From Lotus japonicus (lineage: Eukaryota; Streptophyta; Magnoliopsida; Fabales; Fabaceae), in assembly GCF_012489685.1 (NCBI RefSeq), contig NC_080042.1, positions 63,659,633 through 63,723,632 of the forward strand: 64,000 nucleotides of DNA, given 5' to 3'. The position numbers and the translations under genes were made by a program. The notes under the pieces were generated by a model. It ran no database searches. It saw nothing but the letters and a program-made list of their open reading frames with translations, and was not told the DNA's origin. Below are positions 24,101 through 33,625 of the stretch, piece by piece. Positions within the stretch are counted from its first letter, which is position 1; the number at the start of each line of letters is the position of its first letter.

Positions 24101-27100
24101 AAACAATTTGTGGTGGAAACAGATGCCTCTAGTAAAGGACTTGGTGCTGTCCTCATGCAAGAAGGTAGACCTCTAGCCTTTTGGAGTCATGGCCTCTCAC
24201 AAAGGGCACAACAGAAATCAGTTTATGAAAGGGAGCTTATGGCTTTAGTGCAAGCAATACAAAAATGGAGACACTATCTCATGGGAAGGCATTTTGTAAT
24301 CAGAACTGATCAAAGGAGTTTGAAGTTTCTAAATGACCAAAGGCTGTTTTCTGATGAGCAGTTTAAGTGGGCTGTGAAGTTAGTGGGTTTGGATTTTGAA
24401 ATCCAATATAAACCAGGAAGTGAGAATTCTGTGGCTGATGCACTTTCTAGAAAAATGATGTACTCAGCCCTCTCTGTTCTTACTACTGCTGACAAAGATG
24501 ATTGGAATTTAGAGTTACACCAGGATCCCAAATTAGCTAAAGTGATTCAGGATCTGCTGATTTCTCCTACAGCTCACAAGGGGTTCAGTTTCAAGAAGGG
24601 AATTTTATACTACAAAGATAGATTGGTGTTGTCCAAAAACTCCAACAAGATTCCATTGATCATGTCTGAGTGCCATGACACTCCAATGGGGGGACATTCT
24701 GGCCATTTTAGGACTTATAAGAAGATTGCTAGCTTTCTTTTTTGGGAGGGCATGAAATCAGATATCAGAAAATTTGTTGAAGCTTGTGACATTTGTCAAA
24801 GACAGAAGTACTCTACATTAGCTCCTGGAGGATTACTACAACCACTTCCTATTCCCACTCAAGTATGGATGGATGTGTCCATGGACTTTGTTGGTGGACT
24901 TCCCCGAGTCAAAGGCAAAGATACTATATTAGTGGTAGTGGATAGACTGTCCAAGTTTGCTCATTTCTTTGCGTTGGGGCATCCCTTCTCAGCTAAGGAT
25001 GTAGCCTTGGTGTTCATCAAAGAGGTGGTGAAATTACATGGTTTCCCTACAACCATAGTTTCTGATCGAGATCCTTTGTTCCTTAGTCAGTTTTGGAAAG
25101 AGATGTTCAGAATGGCTGGCACACAACTGAAAATGAGTACTTCTTATCACCCTCAAACCGATGGCCAAACAGAGGTGGTCAATAGGTGCCTTGAAACTTA
25201 TCTCAGATGCTTTGTTGGTCCTAATCCTAAGCACTGGTTGGAGTGGTTATCTTGGGCAGAGTTCTGGTTTAATACCAATTATAACAGTTCTGCTGGCATG
25301 ACACCATTCAAAGCTTTGTATGGTAGAGATCCCCCTATTCTCTTGAAGGCTGGAGCTATACCTTCTAGGGTTGAGGATGTTAATCAACTATTCCTACATA
25401 GAGATGAGGTTCTGGTTGAGCTGAAACAGAATTTGATCAAGGCTCAAAATCAGATGAAGGTGCAAGCTGATAAGCATCGAAGGCCAGTGGAATTTCAGGA
25501 AGGGGATTGGGTGTATCTGAAGTTGCAGCCCTACAAACTGAAGTCTTTAGCTTCTAGGCCTGTGGCTAAACTAGCTCCACGATTCTATGGCCCTTATCAA
25601 GTCATTAGTAGAGTTGGAGCTGTTGCATACAAGTTGGAACTACCCCCTCATGCTCGCATTCACCCAGTTTTCCATGTTTCCTTGTTGAAGAAGGCCCTGA
25701 AACCTGATCAGCAACCACAGCCTCTCCCTCCCATGCTCAATGAGGAGTTAGAACTGGAAGTTTCTCCTGCTGAGGTGATTGCTACCAGGGAGGATGTGCA
25801 GGGCAATTTGGAGGTGCTCATCAATTGGGACACTCTTCCCTCTTGTGATAATTCTTGGGAATCAGCTGCAAGAATTCAAGACATATTTCCCCTGTTTCCC
25901 CTTGAGGACAAGGTTCGACTTTTAGGGGGGAGTATTGATAGGTTTAGGAAGGTTTATACCAGAAGGGGAAGGGCTCGTGGGTTAAGTGACTAGAATATAA
26001 GGACTAAACTGTAATAAAGTGTTTAGCTGTTAGTGACAGCTGTTGCCAGCTGTTGCCAGCTGTGGCAGTTAGAATAGATATCAAGTATAAATAGGGAAAT
26101 AGCTTAGAGAAGAAGGCATCGGAATTTTAGTGTTGAAAACCTGGTTGAGGAACCAGAGAGATCGTGGGATCTCTATGAAACCCTAGAATTCAGTGTTCTT
26201 CCCCAATTTCCCAATTCTCTTGTATTGTCCCCAATTTGGTAGTTCAGGTTCTGTGCATTCTCGATTGTACTCTGTTTTGGAATTCAATAAAGTTTCTGGA
26301 GATTACCAGTGTTATCAGCAAGGGTCATCGAGTTTTGTCCCGCAAGTCAGATGCTGGATCAAGGCTCAAAATAGGTTGAGAGGAAAGGAAAGATTGAAAG
26401 GAGATAGCCTGTGTCTTTATTTCACCCCAATGTGCCTGGCCTGATGTGAAAGTGGTTTTGTAGCAGCCCAGAATTTATTTCACAGGCATCTTATTGTTCT
26501 TGGCGGCTATCGGTTTAAAGAGCATATATAGGCTATTAGACTTATATTGTCATACTTAGTGTTATCTGTTATGAGTTCAAGAGGGAGTTGAATATGCTCT
26601 TCTTCAAAGGCTGATGGGTTCTGAAGATCAACATTGGTCCAAGATTTTTGAAGCTAAATCAAAGCTTAAAGTGGGGATACTGGAGGATGATTGTGGTTCC
26701 ATAAAAAGACTTAAAGCCAAAATTGTTCAATTCCTAAATTTTTACTCAATCCTTCACATTGAGGACAAGGTGAATGTTCCAGGGCGGAGCATTGATAGGT
26801 CTAGTCGAGGTAGTTTTAGTTAGTTTGAGAGTTAGAGGGTGAGAGAGGAAATGATATAAATAAGCAAAAGTTAGTGAAAATTGTCATCTTTTGGGATCAT
26901 TTCTAATTGGGTACTTGGGAGAGGTGCTGAGACTCTCAAATTACGCAGCAACATTGTAGTTTCTATTCTTGAATAATATCAGTATTCTTCTTCTTCTTTG
27001 CTGGATCTATCAGTGTCTGTCTGTCTGACTGTCCACATTTTGGGGCTAGAGGGTTTCAAATTTATTGCTCAACAGTCTTACTTAGTGGCATAGCCTAATA

Positions 27101-30100
27101 TAAAAATAGAGTCATGTGTACAAAGATTTAGATAATTTAGTCATTCTCTATTTTCTGTGCAGTATTTGAACATAGCATTTGTAAAATTCTTGGAATTGTC
27201 ACTGATAAATATTGGTAATCATTGATTTGCATTTTTTCTTTTAGCAGAACAAAAAAGCATCTCCAATGTGTTATGGCCCAGAGGAGAATCCTCGAGTTGC
27301 TAATTATAGGATGGTATTGGAAAGATTTCCGCTTTCAATTGATAGAAAAAGATGGTCTAATGTGGAAAGGGAAAACCTTTCAAAGGGAATTAAGCAACAA
27401 TTCCAAGAAATGGTTCTTCAAACCTCATTAGATAGAACAAGGTAATATCAGTTCTGTTTTGTCATATATGGCCAAATGTGGAATTTCAACCTTTGCGACT
27501 CTGTCCCCGATTGTATGTTGATTTTTCCTTTTTATTAATCTATGTCCTTGACAGTTCTGACTGCTCAAATGACATGGATAGTATGATGGCATCTGTTAAA
27601 GATCTTGAAATTACACCAGCTAGGATGAGAGAGTTTTTACCTAAAGTTAATTGGGATCAGTTAGCTTCCATGTATGTTGCTGGCCGTTCTGGCGCTGAAT
27701 GTGTATCCAGGTATGTATTTCCTAATGGGATTTTTTCCATATGATCGAAGAGCTGATTATGCTTTTATACATAAATCCTTCTGTTTTATGTTTTTCTTAT
27801 TGTACTATGCTCATGCTCAATATCATATCTATGTCCAAGGTGAACTAAATTGACTGTGATTGCGGTACGATAAATTCAGTATTTGTCCATGTTATATTAC
27901 ATGTGCCTGCTTACTATTTTATTTTTCGGGTTTGAGAGGGGGAGGGGGAGATATCTTGACTAGATGTAAAGTTCAAATTGTCGCCACAGATAGATGTCTG
28001 TCACACTCATTTCCTAATTCTGTTGTAGACTGTAGAATATGCCTATATGCACAATTGGATGGATCCTCATATTTATATTTGTCAAATGTTTCTTTGGTTG
28101 TTTGCACTACAGGTGGTTAAATTGTGAAGATCCTTTGATCAACCATGCCCCATGGACTGGTGAAGAGGACAGGTCTCTTTTGATTATTGTCCAAAGTAGG
28201 GGCATTAGGAACTGGGTTGATATTTCTGTATCACTGGCCACAAAAAGGACTCCGTTTCAATGCTTGGCCCGATATCAAAGGAGCTTGAATCCTTCGATGT
28301 TAAATAGTGAATGGACTGAGGAAGAAGATGCTCAACTTACTTCCGCTGTTGCATTTTTTGGTGAAAGTGATTGGCAGTCTGTGGCTTCTGTTTTAGAACG
28401 GCGGACTGGCACACAGTGCTCAAATAGGTTGGTTAGCTGTTTTTGGATCTTCTGTTAATTTTGTTAAGTATTTGAGTGTTATTTTTGTAATTTTTCTTAT
28501 AGTTGCAGTTCATTATCTGAAATCAACTTCATTTCCCCCATCTCTCTAATTAATGAGGTACATAGCTTAAAGCCTGGTCATAAGCATTTCATTTACAACT
28601 AGTGGGGATTTGAGCATAAAGTGACTGTCAAACCTAATAACTAGATTTCTGTTCAATGCGGCCCAAGAAACTCTATGGCCCAAGTACTTCCTGCTGTCTT
28701 TTGTCTACTGATGCAATTAATATAACCGATGCAGGTGGAAAAAATCCCTTTGTCCTGTGAGGAGAGGGAGCTTTTCATTAGAGGAGGATAAGCGCTTAAC
28801 GGTAGCTGTCATGCTTTTTGGCCGGAAGTGGAATTTGATAGCGAAATACATTCCTGGACGGATCCAATCTCAGTGTAGGGACAGGTAATGCATTGTATTT
28901 TTAAAAATTTAGTAGCTGATATTTTATGGTTGGGGGTTCTTGTTGAAGTCCTTGAGCATTCTTATGGCAGATACCTCAATAGTTTGGATCCTTCTTTGAA
29001 ATGGGGCGGATGGACTGAGGAAGAGGATGCAAAACTAGAAGCTGCAATTGCCAAGCATGGATATTGCTGGTCTAAGATTGCTGAAGAAGTGCCTCCCCGT
29101 ACGGACTCTCAATGCAGGAAGTACGAGTTCAGGAAGAACTTTGTTGATAAAAATCTGTTTTAAAAATCGCTAAAATTTGTAACGTCACTCTTGTATTCTT
29201 TCCATTGATCAGGAGATGGAAGGTATTATACCCGGAGCAAGTTCCTCTGCTTCAAGAAGCAAGAAAGAGACAAAAGACTCTTATCAGCAATAATTTCGTT
29301 GATCGGGAATCTGAACGCCCAGCCTACCTTACTCTCAATGACTTTCCTATACAGATGTTAGCTGGACCGTCTGAAGGTGGTCCTTCGAGTCAAAGGAAGC
29401 GGAACACGAAATCAAGGTTCTCCTTCTTTAATCCCCCTCTCATTTCCCCCTTGATTCTTAGCAACTTCATATAAATGTTGCCAGCTGTTTTGAATTATTC
29501 TTTCTGTATGTTTGAACTGAAAGAATCCCCCTCTCATTTATGTTTGAACTTGAATGTTGCTTTAGGTGTACCTTTGTTTACTAATTCCCATTCACTTCAT
29601 GCAGCGATGTTCCTAAAAAAAGAAGGTATAGGAAAAGTGTGAAAAAGGCTGAGGAAGGACAAGATAGATTCATCACGTTCATCAATTTTCCAAAGAAATT
29701 TAGATCTACAACTCATGCTAGAATGCCTCGACTTTGTCTCAAGGAAGTTGATGATATGATGGCATATAACAAGGGCAAGATTTGTATTGAGAGTTCGGAA
29801 AGTGAAGATGGAGACTTGAGTCTTGCATCTCTTTTGCAAAAGTCAAAGAATAGACGTGTTAAATGTACAAAAAATGTGATTCAGGCTTCCACTGCTGAGC
29901 AAGATGGTACAGAGGAAACTCATGATTTGTCCCTGCAGCACGATGTTGCTTTTGATGGATACGTGAGCAAACCAGAAGATGCTAATGGTGACAATGATGA
30001 TATGCCTCTTGCTTGTCTTTTGGGAGACAAATCAAAGAAACGTCGTCAAGCTGCTAAAGGAGGTCGTGCAGGCTGTTCCAAGGTGAAAAAGGGAGTGAAG

Positions 30101-30304
30101 GGTAGAAGAAACAAGCCAACCATCATAGCTTATGGAAGTGGATCTTCAGTGGCAAAGCTTGTTGAAGAGGACACTGTTTTGCCTGGTGGTGTGAGTGTGA
30201 TTGAACCCCCAAACGCCGATGTGGAAGAACATGATGACGAACCGCTTGCTTCCTTCCTAAAAGATAGGAAGGTAAAGACGGGGCGGCGTCCGCGTCTAAC
30301 GTGA
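18105..30304 (+). CDS. MYB4R1: SNAPC4-like 4R-MYB protein (MYB4R1), nine coding exons
   Basis: Exons: 18105-18489, 19102-19580, 27248-27441, 27555-27710, 28113-28427, 28735-28884, 28971-29120, 29213-29416, 29605-30304. All introns are GT-AG, and phases join to a 2733-nt CDS (910 residues). The N-terminus is acidic. A half MYB repeat ([20 protein letters not shown], about residue 385) is followed by four full repeats: [11 protein letters not shown] (415-460), [10 protein letters not shown] (465-512), [10 protein letters not shown] (517-562) and [10 protein letters not shown] (567-613). This 4.5-repeat layout is that of SNAPC4, the DNA-binding subunit of the complex that activates snRNA genes in the nucleus; plants call it MYB4R1. 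The C-terminus has Lys/Arg clusters and three copies of an LA-x-L-L motif. Intron 2 (7667 bp) carries nested retrotransposons. The ATG at 18105 is first in the exon frame with a Kozak-like AACATGTC. Minor doubt: the exact last exon. Confidence 0.92.
18744..18910. mobile_element. hAT-type MITE in MYB4R1 intron 1
   Basis: The element has CAGTGTTATCAAAT ... ATTTGACAACACTG inverted ends and an exact 8-bp target duplication GTAAAAAA (18736-18743 and 18911-18918), the hAT hallmark. Its 167-bp body is made of GCGGCTAT/ATAGCGG phrases. No coding capacity. Confidence 0.9.
19581..19929 (+). other. MYB4R1 intron 2, unique 5' part
   Basis: This is ordinary AT-rich intron between the exon 2 donor (AAG/GTTGGT) and the older LTR element. 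I see no other feature. Confidence 0.7.
20095..21053 (+). other. Inner region of the old LTR element, left of the nested insertion
   Basis: The sequence is purine-rich with short scattered frames (for example 20419-20640, Lys/Arg-rich) broken by stops. I cannot assign it to gag or to a captured gene. Its continuation after the nested element is 26323-26792. Confidence 0.5.
21059..21440 (+). repeat. 5' LTR of the gypsy element
   Basis: It begins TGATAGG and ends TTATCA. TATAAATAG (21209-21218) is a likely TATA box, and AATTCAATAAAG near 21403 a likely polyadenylation signal. CAGCTGTTGC is repeated at 21161-21190. Confidence 0.95.
21442..21453 (+). other. Primer-binding site, initiator tRNA-Met
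   Basis: TGGTATCAGAGC starts one base after the LTR end, an exact match to the plant initiator-tRNA-Met primer site. Confidence 0.95.
21494..25993 (+). CDS. gag-pol: Ty3/gypsy gag-pol polyprotein, 1499 aa, intact
   Basis: Domains in order: gag capsid ([20 protein letters not shown] about 135); zinc knuckle [14 protein letters not shown] about 315; aspartic protease [15 protein letters not shown] about 387, with Cys at the usual Ser/Thr of the catalytic [23 protein letters not shown] about 610 with FFDD about 729; RNase [12 protein letters not shown] about 874; HHCC integrase zinc finger ([11 protein letters not shown] ... CDICQRQK) about 1057-1100; integrase catalytic D about 1131, D about 1190 and E in DGQTEVVNR about 1225; then [11 protein letters not shown] and a chromodomain-like end ([12 protein letters not shown], about 1425-1470). 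The final 19 codons and the stop lie inside the 3' LTR. The ATG at 21494 is the first of the frame; 21512 (MARSEG) is an alternative. Confidence 0.96.
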   Translation: MVKTRTMARSEGSWNQEREELRQETEGLRTRLELNEARTKVAEDLIAALRARLENHDRDFSEEDETDGRRNREERNRVPIKNRWGKLEIPVFSGSDAVGWTQKLERYFALREVTEEERMQATMVALEGRALSWFQWWERCNPSPSWEAFKLAVVRRFQPSMIQNPFELLLSLKQVGSLDDYIDDFEKYAGALKEIDHDFVRGIFLNGLKEEIKAEVRLFELHTLAEVIQKAILIEQKNVAVSKKGGGFVRSANSYRQNNYNKVVTIEPHNSTEQKQDSAGSAARSGSGSEIVKARGGDYKHLTAAEMKEKREKNLCFRCDEPFSRDHKCKNRHLRMLIMEEEDDLEGGEFEDALSGEFNSLQLSLCSMAGFTTSKSWKMKGIIEGRAVVVLIDCGASHSFISKKLIGEMLLPVANTPSFTVEVGDGHKTMCRGKCSKLKLMIQTLEVIQDFYLFGLSGVDLVLGLDWLASLGDIKANFGKMRLSLRRGGQWITLEGDPTLTKSELTYGALMQVLLEEGEGLMVHCEKGTKGDREASTVPADLSKVLAAFASVFQDSQGLPPRRRHDHAIHLKEGAEIPNLRPYKCPHYQKNEIERLVAEMLEAGVIRPSVSPYSSPIILVKKKDGGWRFCVDFRALNKITIPNKFPIPIIEELLDEIGGAKVFSKLDLKSGYHQIRMKEEDIEKTAFRTHEGLYEFLVMPFGLTNAPSTFQALMNEVLKPYLRKFALVFFDDILVYSPDMSSHANHLQQVLALLEKNSLTANRKKCTFGQQSLEYLGHIISGEGVAADQSKVEAMKDWPIPKDIKGLRGFLGLTGYYRRFVRDYGKIAKPLTELLKKDGFKWSQTALEAFNLLKAAMITLPLLAVPDFTKQFVVETDASSKGLGAVLMQEGRPLAFWSHGLSQRAQQKSVYERELMALVQAIQKWRHYLMGRHFVIRTDQRSLKFLNDQRLFSDEQFKWAVKLVGLDFEIQYKPGSENSVADALSRKMMYSALSVLTTADKDDWNLELHQDPKLAKVIQDLLISPTAHKGFSFKKGILYYKDRLVLSKNSNKIPLIMSECHDTPMGGHSGHFRTYKKIASFLFWEGMKSDIRKFVEACDICQRQKYSTLAPGGLLQPLPIPTQVWMDVSMDFVGGLPRVKGKDTILVVVDRLSKFAHFFALGHPFSAKDVALVFIKEVVKLHGFPTTIVSDRDPLFLSQFWKEMFRMAGTQLKMSTSYHPQTDGQTEVVNRCLETYLRCFVGPNPKHWLEWLSWAEFWFNTNYNSSAGMTPFKALYGRDPPILLKAGAIPSRVEDVNQLFLHRDEVLVELKQNLIKAQNQMKVQADKHRRPVEFQEGDWVYLKLQPYKLKSLASRPVAKLAPRFYGPYQVISRVGAVAYKLELPPHARIHPVFHVSLLKKALKPDQQPQPLPPMLNEELELEVSPAEVIATREDVQGNLEVLINWDTLPSCDNSWESAARIQDIFPLFPLEDKVRLLGGSIDRFRKVYTRRGRARGLSD
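25936..26317 (+). repeat. 3' LTR of the gypsy element
   Basis: It is identical by eye to the 5' LTR. Its first 58 bp double as the last codons and stop of gag-pol. Confidence 0.95.
26323..26792 (+). other. Inner region of the old LTR element, right of the nested insertion
   Basis: Broken frames only. 26614-26792 reads [20 protein letters not shown] and then [12 protein letters not shown], which resembles a decayed pol terminus. Confidence 0.5.
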
Positions 30305-30531
30305 AGTACTGGTTGGGTGGTGCACCAGCACCCCTCTTCAACACTCTTAGCTATATATTTAAATTAATCAATGGTCAGGATTCATCACAGGCAACTGGTT
30401 GAAGTGGTTTTATATAAAAGCCGTTCAGGCCCCGCTTGCTTGGTATGGATATACATTTTCTTAATAGTCCTTAAGCTCTTTTAGTTTGAATGAAATCATT
30501 TGTGCCTTAGTCTATGCCCCCATCCCAATAG

Positions 30532-30656
30532 GGTCGAAAAGGGTTCCAAACAATACCGAATCGATGATCGAGGAAGAAGAGGCCATCGTAGCAGACAAGC
30601 CACTGGAGGAAGATTCGATCAGCACTGCCACCGAATCTGGTACTTATGTTTTTTAG
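30532..30656 (+). other. Exon-like block after the MYB4R1 stop (possible alternative last exon)
   Basis: After a candidate acceptor (CATCCCAATAG, to 30531) a GC-richer block opens in one frame: VPNNTESMIEEEEAIVADKP then LEEDSISTATESG to TAG at 30654. Upstream, exon 9 contains a near-ideal donor AAG/GTAAAG at 30269-30276. Joining that donor to this acceptor gives a different frame with an early stop, so the acidic frame would need another donor. It may be an alternative terminus, or part of the 3' UTR. Confidence 0.3.
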
Positions 30657-30818
30657 CGATGTTTATTTTTTAGCAAGATGATTTAGTTATGAAACTACAG
30701 ATATTGTAAATATACTGATATTTTGACATCTGATATGATAGTAGACGCAAACCAGTGCCATAGCATTTGAATGAAGTGTATTGAAGTTAAAACTAGTTTT
30801 ATTCTCCATCAGATTTAT

Positions 30819-31040
30819 TTATTCTTCACCATAATGGTCACAAACAAGTTTAGGTAGTATGATATTGTATATTAAACTGGTGACTTTGCTCCACTGGAAT
30901 GTTTCACCATCCTCAAACTGTAGGGTGAGGGCACCTATAGGATCTAACTGAATAGGATCACATATTGGCGACACATAGATATGGCTGTCAACAACGGAGG
31001 AAAGAACACCACAAGTGAAAGGCTTTTTTGTTTTATCCAT
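30819..31040 (-). pseudogene. Oxysterol-binding-protein-related (ORP) fragment
   Basis: The minus strand reads [20 protein letters not shown] then [23 protein letters not shown]. Plant ORPs have a near-identical segment in the lipid-transfer (ORD) domain (SIQLDPVG..TL.FEDGE.FQWSKVTTSIYNLILGK.YCDHYG). The fragment ends at a stop right after CDHYGEE, and the residues before CDPIQLD do not match the family. No EQVSHHPP motif is visible. It is a decayed copy of one or two exons, downstream of and antisense to MYB4R1. Confidence 0.6.
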
Positions 31041-31660
31041 GAAGGAAATAATTAATGCATATTCTTTCCGTTTTGGAGTTAATGCCTTGTGAAAAATAAA
31101 GAGATTGAAGCCTTCATAAGCAGAATGGAGGGGAGAAGACTGGTTTTGTTTCTGGCCTTCTGTCGTGGTTGTTGTCTTTCTAGCTGGTATTGAAGCAATT
31201 TTTTTAACAGACTTGTGATGTAATATTTGGACACTTGTAGGAATATTGCAGGGTTAGCAATCCATGGAGGAAAAGGGATGTCCAAAAGCTGTAAATGTGT
31301 ACTTTCTTTCCTTCTAAGTGGAATAGCAGTTACTGTAGGTGTTTTATAAATTTCTAGAGTTGAATTCTCTTCTCTGTATATTTGCAGCATTGGTTTAGTG
31401 ATGGAGCTTTTTTCTTCAACAGTGCTTGTAATAGCTGCGCAACTTGGTATTGTTTGATGAAGATGAGGGCCATCATTATTAGCGTTTGTTGACTTGAAAA
31501 CTTGCAGCTGTGGTGGCGGCACAGAGGAAGAAATGGAGTGGGTGGGGGTGTGAGGACAAAGTGTCAAGTTTGATGATTTTCTCTGCAGCTGGACGGACAA
31601 AAATATTGTTTCAGGTGTGAGATGCGGGAGGTTTTTTGTTTGTTTTGTAGACATGATCAA
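31041..31660 (-). other. Open frame of unknown status next to the ORP fragment
   Basis: An ATG near 31654 (MSTKQTKN) opens about 190 codons to 31079, rich in Pro, Ser, Thr and Leu. I recognise no domain. It could be relic sequence or a chance open frame; it is not in frame with the ORP fragment. Confidence 0.2.
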
Positions 31661-33592
31661 GTTTGTTCAAAACTTATGATTATGTAAATCGGAGGGTTGA
31701 TGTGTCATGTTAAGAACTGATTACGGGCAGTTTGTAAATTGAACATGCATATTTTCTTCTTTGATAGTTATTTGAAGATTAAAGAGAAATCTGTGCCATT
31801 TTATGTTCTTAGTTTATGATGCATGAGATCTGGGATTACTTGTTACTTGAATTAAAGGATAGAGGTGGTTGTAGGTTGATGGTTACACCAGCATGTTGTC
31901 TTAACTTAAGTCTTAGATTTATGGAAAATGATTTAGCCTCCGAACTGTTCAACCGAAAAAGCCTCTGAATTGTGTTTTGCAGCAGTACCAAAATATGTTA
32001 CTTAAAGACAGAATTCTACCCACTTGTAAACCAATTGGTGGAGTAGGAGGATGATTCGTACAAAGCTTTCTGAGGATATAGCAAGGTTCTAGATATATTG
32101 TATGGTGCATGAAATCCCTTAGTGCTCCAATAACTTAATGTAAGGAACCTTTTTTAGTGACTATTGCTTATTTTCTGCAGTCCTTTACCACAAAACCTTA
32201 TGCATGTGAACCCCATAGGAAGCAACCAGGTACCCTTATTTTTTTTCACTGCCCCTGGGGTACTTAAAACATATGCTTCTAGAATACATGACCACCTACC
32301 TTTTGATAAAGTGCGTGTTCTGTTTCATGTTATTTAGATGTATCTTTTATTTGGTCTCATAATCTCTAGTTATTTTCTATTTGTCCCTTTTACTTATTAT
32401 TATTAAGCAGATTCCACATATTTTTAATTACTGGTTAATTTCAGACAGTAATCTTTGATCTTTTTTTCTATCTCCCTTTCTTCTCTTTTACTGTTTGCTG
32501 TAAAGGATACAATCGATAACCTAACATAGACATTCGCCATGGTTAGTCAATTCAAAATTGTGCTGCTATGTTTTTTTACTAGATACTATTACCACTAAGT
32601 ATTTGGTAGCAAGTAGCATTGCTATTGTATGGTGGCTCCTTTAATAATTCATTTAGGGATCATTTATCATGGTACGAATGAGCGGCTAGGAATTATTCCT
32701 TAAGCTATTGAAGAGTTCTTTAATAAAGCCTCTGTGGATAATTCATCCCCGTTCACTTTTTCAATGACCAAGTTGGAAGTGTACATGGGCAATGTCAGGG
32801 ATCTGCTAGCTTGAAGACCATCTTGTAAACCATATGAACCTATATAACAAAGTGGTAACCATTTTTTTTTTTTACCCTTTTCATTCTGAAATTTAGGTGT
32901 GTGATTAAATTTCATAGGGTAATCTGTGACTCTGGCTCACCAACTCACTCCTTTTACAACAGCCTCAACATCCATCCAAACTAGTCCAAAGGGATTGGTT
33001 GAAATTAAAGGTCAATTAAGGATCAAAGCAGGTAACATGGTGGGCATATCTAATTAGATACTCCAAAATAATTCATGGGTTGAAGACGAAGAGGTTTCAT
33101 GTGCCTTGCAGGCAAGTATTCTACTGATGATAGCATTTAGAAAAGTAGGATGCCTATTAGTTTAAGTAGGAATGTATTTAAATCACACGGTTTAAAGCCA
33201 CACACACGGTTGGGAAAGTTTTGGAATGAGAAGTGGAAAATGTTTTTTGGAGATTAAAATTATTCCGGTCGGCTTCTAAGCATGAATGAAAGCCTAAAAG
33301 CAACTCTATAATAATGTTTCATTATCTCTAAATGATAATTGCCTCAGAAATCAAGCAAAATTTCGAAAAACAGGAAAATTCTTTGGACCGAAAAAATTAA
33401 ATATTTTAGAGATTGTAAAGTGATTTATAGAGAAAAATTAAACAAAAATATTTATAATTAGAGAATCAAGGAGTATTTAAATTAACCAATGCAACGTGGA
33501 ACAGGGAAATGTTTGGGATATGCCGGGTGAAGAGCCGAAGTTCAAACTCTAGCGAATGAATTAATTTACTAACATTTAATAACTAATTTTTG

Positions 33593-33625
<33 letters not shown>

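Larger units (their letters stand above)
21059..26317 (+). mobile_element. Complete, apparently intact Ty3/gypsy chromovirus-like retrotransposon
   Basis: Length is 5259 bp. LTRs 21059-21440 and 25936-26317 are both 382 bp and identical as far as I can compare by eye. The target duplication is GCAAG (21054-21058, 26318-26322). Primer site TGGTATCAGAGC lies at 21442 and a purine tract TTTTAGGGGGGAGTAT before 25936. A single 1499-residue gag-pol ORF is uninterrupted. Together these indicate a very recent insertion that may be autonomous. It sits inside an older related element within MYB4R1 intron 2, same orientation as the gene. Confidence 0.96.
19930..27012 (+). mobile_element. Old defective LTR element in MYB4R1 intron 2, host of the nested gypsy element
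   Basis: A 3' LTR (26793-27012, 220 bp, TGATAGG...ATCTATCA) pairs with a truncated 5' LTR (19930-20094) sharing GAGGGTGAG.GAGGAAATG.TATAAATAAG and CATCTTTTGGGATCATTT. A 5-bp target duplication GTGTC flanks the whole (19925-19929, 27013-27017). The end of the 5' LTR and the primer site are missing. Without the nested insertion the inner part is about 1.4 kb with no intact ORF; just before the 3' LTR it reads [12 protein letters not shown], a decayed gypsy pol tail like that of the nested element. It is a non-autonomous relative of that family. Confidence 0.82.

Noticed and set aside
33597..33624. A-run as proof of a processed pseudogene
   Set aside because: No recognisable coding sequence or target duplication precedes it.
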